From: Microbacterium sp. MYb62
GTDB lineage: Bacteria; Actinomycetota; Actinomycetes; Actinomycetales; Microbacteriaceae
Assembly: GCF_002979475.1 (NCBI RefSeq)
Contig: NZ_PCOY01000019.1
Coordinates: 1 to 64,000, forward strand
DNA: 64,000 nucleotides
Direction of reading: 5' to 3'
This document shows positions 62,569-64,000 of the stretch, piece after piece (position 1 is the first letter of the stretch; the number at the start of each line of letters is the position of its first letter). The notes below the pieces were generated by a model that was not told the DNA's origin, made no database searches, and saw only the letters and a program-made list of their open reading frames with translations. The position numbers and the translations under genes were made by a program.

Positions 62569-64000
62569 GTGCTGGGAAAAATCCTCGTCCGCTATCTCTC
62601 TCGATATCGATGGCTCCTGCTCGCCGTGCTGGTCTTCCAGCTCGCCAGCGTGGCAGCGACCCTCTATCTCCCGCGCCTCAACGCCGACATCATCGACAAG
62701 GGCGTCGCCCGGGGTGACACCGCCTACATCTGGGGCACCGGCCTGTTCATGCTCGCCGTGTCGCTGGGGCAGATCATCGCCTCGGTCACCGCGACCTACT
62801 TCGCGGCACGCGCCGCGATGGGCGCCGGCCGCGACATCCGCGCCGACGTCTTCGGCAAGGTGAGCGGCTTCTCCGAGCGCGAGGTGTCGCAGTTCGGCGC
62901 CGGCTCGCTCATCACCCGCAACACCAACGACGTGCAGCAGGTGCAGATGCTCGCCATGATGGGCGCCACCATGCTCGTCACGGCGCCGCTGCTCGCCATC
63001 GGCGGCATCATCTTCGCCGTGCAGACCAACGTCGGCCTCAGCTGGCTGATCGCCGTCTCGGTGCCGTTGCTGCTGATCCTCGCCGCGCTCGTGATCGGGC
63101 GCATGGTCCCGCTGTTCCGCAGCTACCAGGGCAAGCTCGACAACGTCAACCGCATCATGCGCGAGCAGCTCACCGGCGTCCGCGTCGTGCGGGCGTTCGT
63201 GCGCGAGCGCATCGAGGAGGAGCGCTTCCGCGGTGCGAACACCGACATCATGGTGGTCGGCCGCAAGGTCGGCTCGCTGTTCGTCCTGCTGTTCCCGCTG
63301 TTCATGCTGATCCTCAACGTGACCGTCGTCTCGGTCATCTGGTTCGGCGGCATCGAGGTCAACAACGGCACCGTGCAGGTCGGCACGCTCTTCGCCTTCA
63401 TGCAGTACATCGGCCAGATCATGGGCGGCGTCATCATGGCGAGCTTCATGGCGATGATGATCCCGCGCGCCGCGGTCTCGGCCGAGCGCATCGGCGAGGT
63501 GCTCGACTCCGAGTCCACGCTGATCCGTCCGGAGGACGGCGTCACCGCGTTCCCGGTCCCCGGATCCGTGGCGCTCGACGACGTCGAGTTCACCTACCCG
63601 GGCGCCGACTCCCCGGTGCTCACCGGCATCAGCTTCGCGGCGGAGCCGGGCGAGACGGTCGCGATCGTCGGATCCACCGGATCGGGCAAGACGACCCTGA
63701 TCTCGCTCATCCCGCGGCTCTTCGACGTCTCGGGTGGTGCCGTGCACGTGGGCGGCACCGATGTGCGCGAGGCCGACGTCGAGTCGCTGTGGGACAGCAT
63801 CGGCCTGGTGCCGCAGCGTCCGTTCCTCTTCACCGGCACCGTCGCATCGAACCTGCGCTACGGGCGTGAGGAAGCCACGGACGAAGAGCTCTGGAAGGCG
63901 CTCGAGATCGCGCAGGGCCGCGACTTCGTCGAGGAGATGCCGGATGGCCTGGAGTCCCGTATCGCCCAGGGTGGCACGAACGTCTCGGGCGGTCAGCGGC
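62569..64000 (+). CDS. Multidrug-type ABC exporter, fused permease and ATPase, C-terminus cut by window edge
   Basis: The reading frame is open from GTG 62569 to the window end (477 residues seen). Residues 1-310 form a six-helix type-1 exporter domain, opening VLGKILVRYLSRYRWLLLAVLVFQ and including the coupling-helix region ITRNTNDVQQVQML. The ATPase follows with GSTGSGKTT (Walker A), VPQRPFLF (Q-loop) and the start of the NVSGGQR signature where the window ends. Such half-transporters act as homo- or heterodimers; a partner gene is expected just beyond. No good ribosome site precedes the GTG, so the exact start is uncertain. The 267-base leader holds a hairpin and a possible leader ORF. Confidence 0.9.
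   Translation, partial: MLGKILVRYLSRYRWLLLAVLVFQLASVAATLYLPRLNADIIDKGVARGDTAYIWGTGLFMLAVSLGQIIASVTATYFAARAAMGAGRDIRADVFGKVSGFSEREVSQFGAGSLITRNTNDVQQVQMLAMMGATMLVTAPLLAIGGIIFAVQTNVGLSWLIAVSVPLLLILAALVIGRMVPLFRSYQGKLDNVNRIMREQLTGVRVVRAFVRERIEEERFRGANTDIMVVGRKVGSLFVLLFPLFMLILNVTVVSVIWFGGIEVNNGTVQVGTLFAFMQYIGQIMGGVIMASFMAMMIPRAAVSAERIGEVLDSESTLIRPEDGVTAFPVPGSVALDDVEFTYPGADSPVLTGISFAAEPGETVAIVGSTGSGKTTLISLIPRLFDVSGGAVHVGGTDVREADVESLWDSIGLVPQRPFLFTGTVASNLRYGREEATDEELWKALEIAQGRDFVEEMPDGLESRIAQGGTNVSGGQR

Noticed and set aside
1-64000. tRNA, rRNA, riboswitch and insertion-sequence search by eye
   Set aside because: No cloverleaf with a conserved TTCGA loop, no rRNA segment, no transposase and no terminal inverted repeats were found. 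A covariance-model search would be decisive for structured RNAs.

Overview
The window is high-GC DNA from an actinobacterium, most likely Microbacteriaceae (Microbacterium-like). The evidence is GC-rich third positions throughout, many genes without a Shine-Dalgarno site that begin 6-7 bases after a -10 hexamer (leaderless style), a coproporphyrin-type heme pathway (hemA, hemE, hemY/cgoX, hemQ, hemC, hemD, hemB, hemL), an LAxTG sorting signal, DUF222-HNH and YtxH/holin-X/DUF3618 proteins. I see no rRNA or tRNA gene, insertion sequence, CRISPR array or integrated phage, and no gene-free stretch above 300 bases. The genus is an inference from gene content, not a database result.

Layout. 1-4.2 kb: the start of a two-component response regulator with its sensor kinase, then a VOC / HxlR regulator / RibD-C-type reductase operon and an anchored orphan. 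4.4-11.4 kb: HAD phosphatase, exonuclease III, pyrE, ROK kinase, two duplicated small membrane coiled-coil proteins, and a peptidoglycan recycling set (RpiR-type regulator against murQ-anmK). 11.4-15.5 kb: small operon with a NagD-like phosphatase, then a manganese module (MntR-like regulator, small membrane protein, Nramp transporter with twin operators). 15.5-32.4 kb: mostly single genes (TrmH-type methylase, MATE, M13 peptidase, a beta-lactamase-like protein without its catalytic residues, MFS, lactate-monooxygenase-like enzyme, HIT, GNAT, POT transporter, glyS). 32.4-42.7 kb: an ABC-F protein behind a leader with a micro-ORF and hairpins, a cell-wall-anchored repeat protein, WYL regulator, epoxide hydrolase, base-excision repair protein and a hipBA pair. 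42.7-54.5 kb: the heme region. 54.5-64 kb: DUF222-HNH nuclease, an ABC ATPase with a very long acidic and His-rich tail, CoA hydrolase, AhpD-like protein, a GntR/membrane protein pair and the start of a multidrug-type ABC exporter.

How it works together. hemA and hemL make 5-aminolevulinate, hemB, hemC, hemD and hemE carry it to coproporphyrinogen III, cgoX oxidises it and hemQ decarboxylates coproheme. The iron-inserting chelatase gene is not in the window. The hem genes are interrupted by an SDR/ArsR pair with a shared operator region and by three membrane-envelope genes. Three themes recur: leaderless starts, in-frame short repeat expansions inside proteins, and short tandem duplications that copy a gene's last bases including its stop codon.
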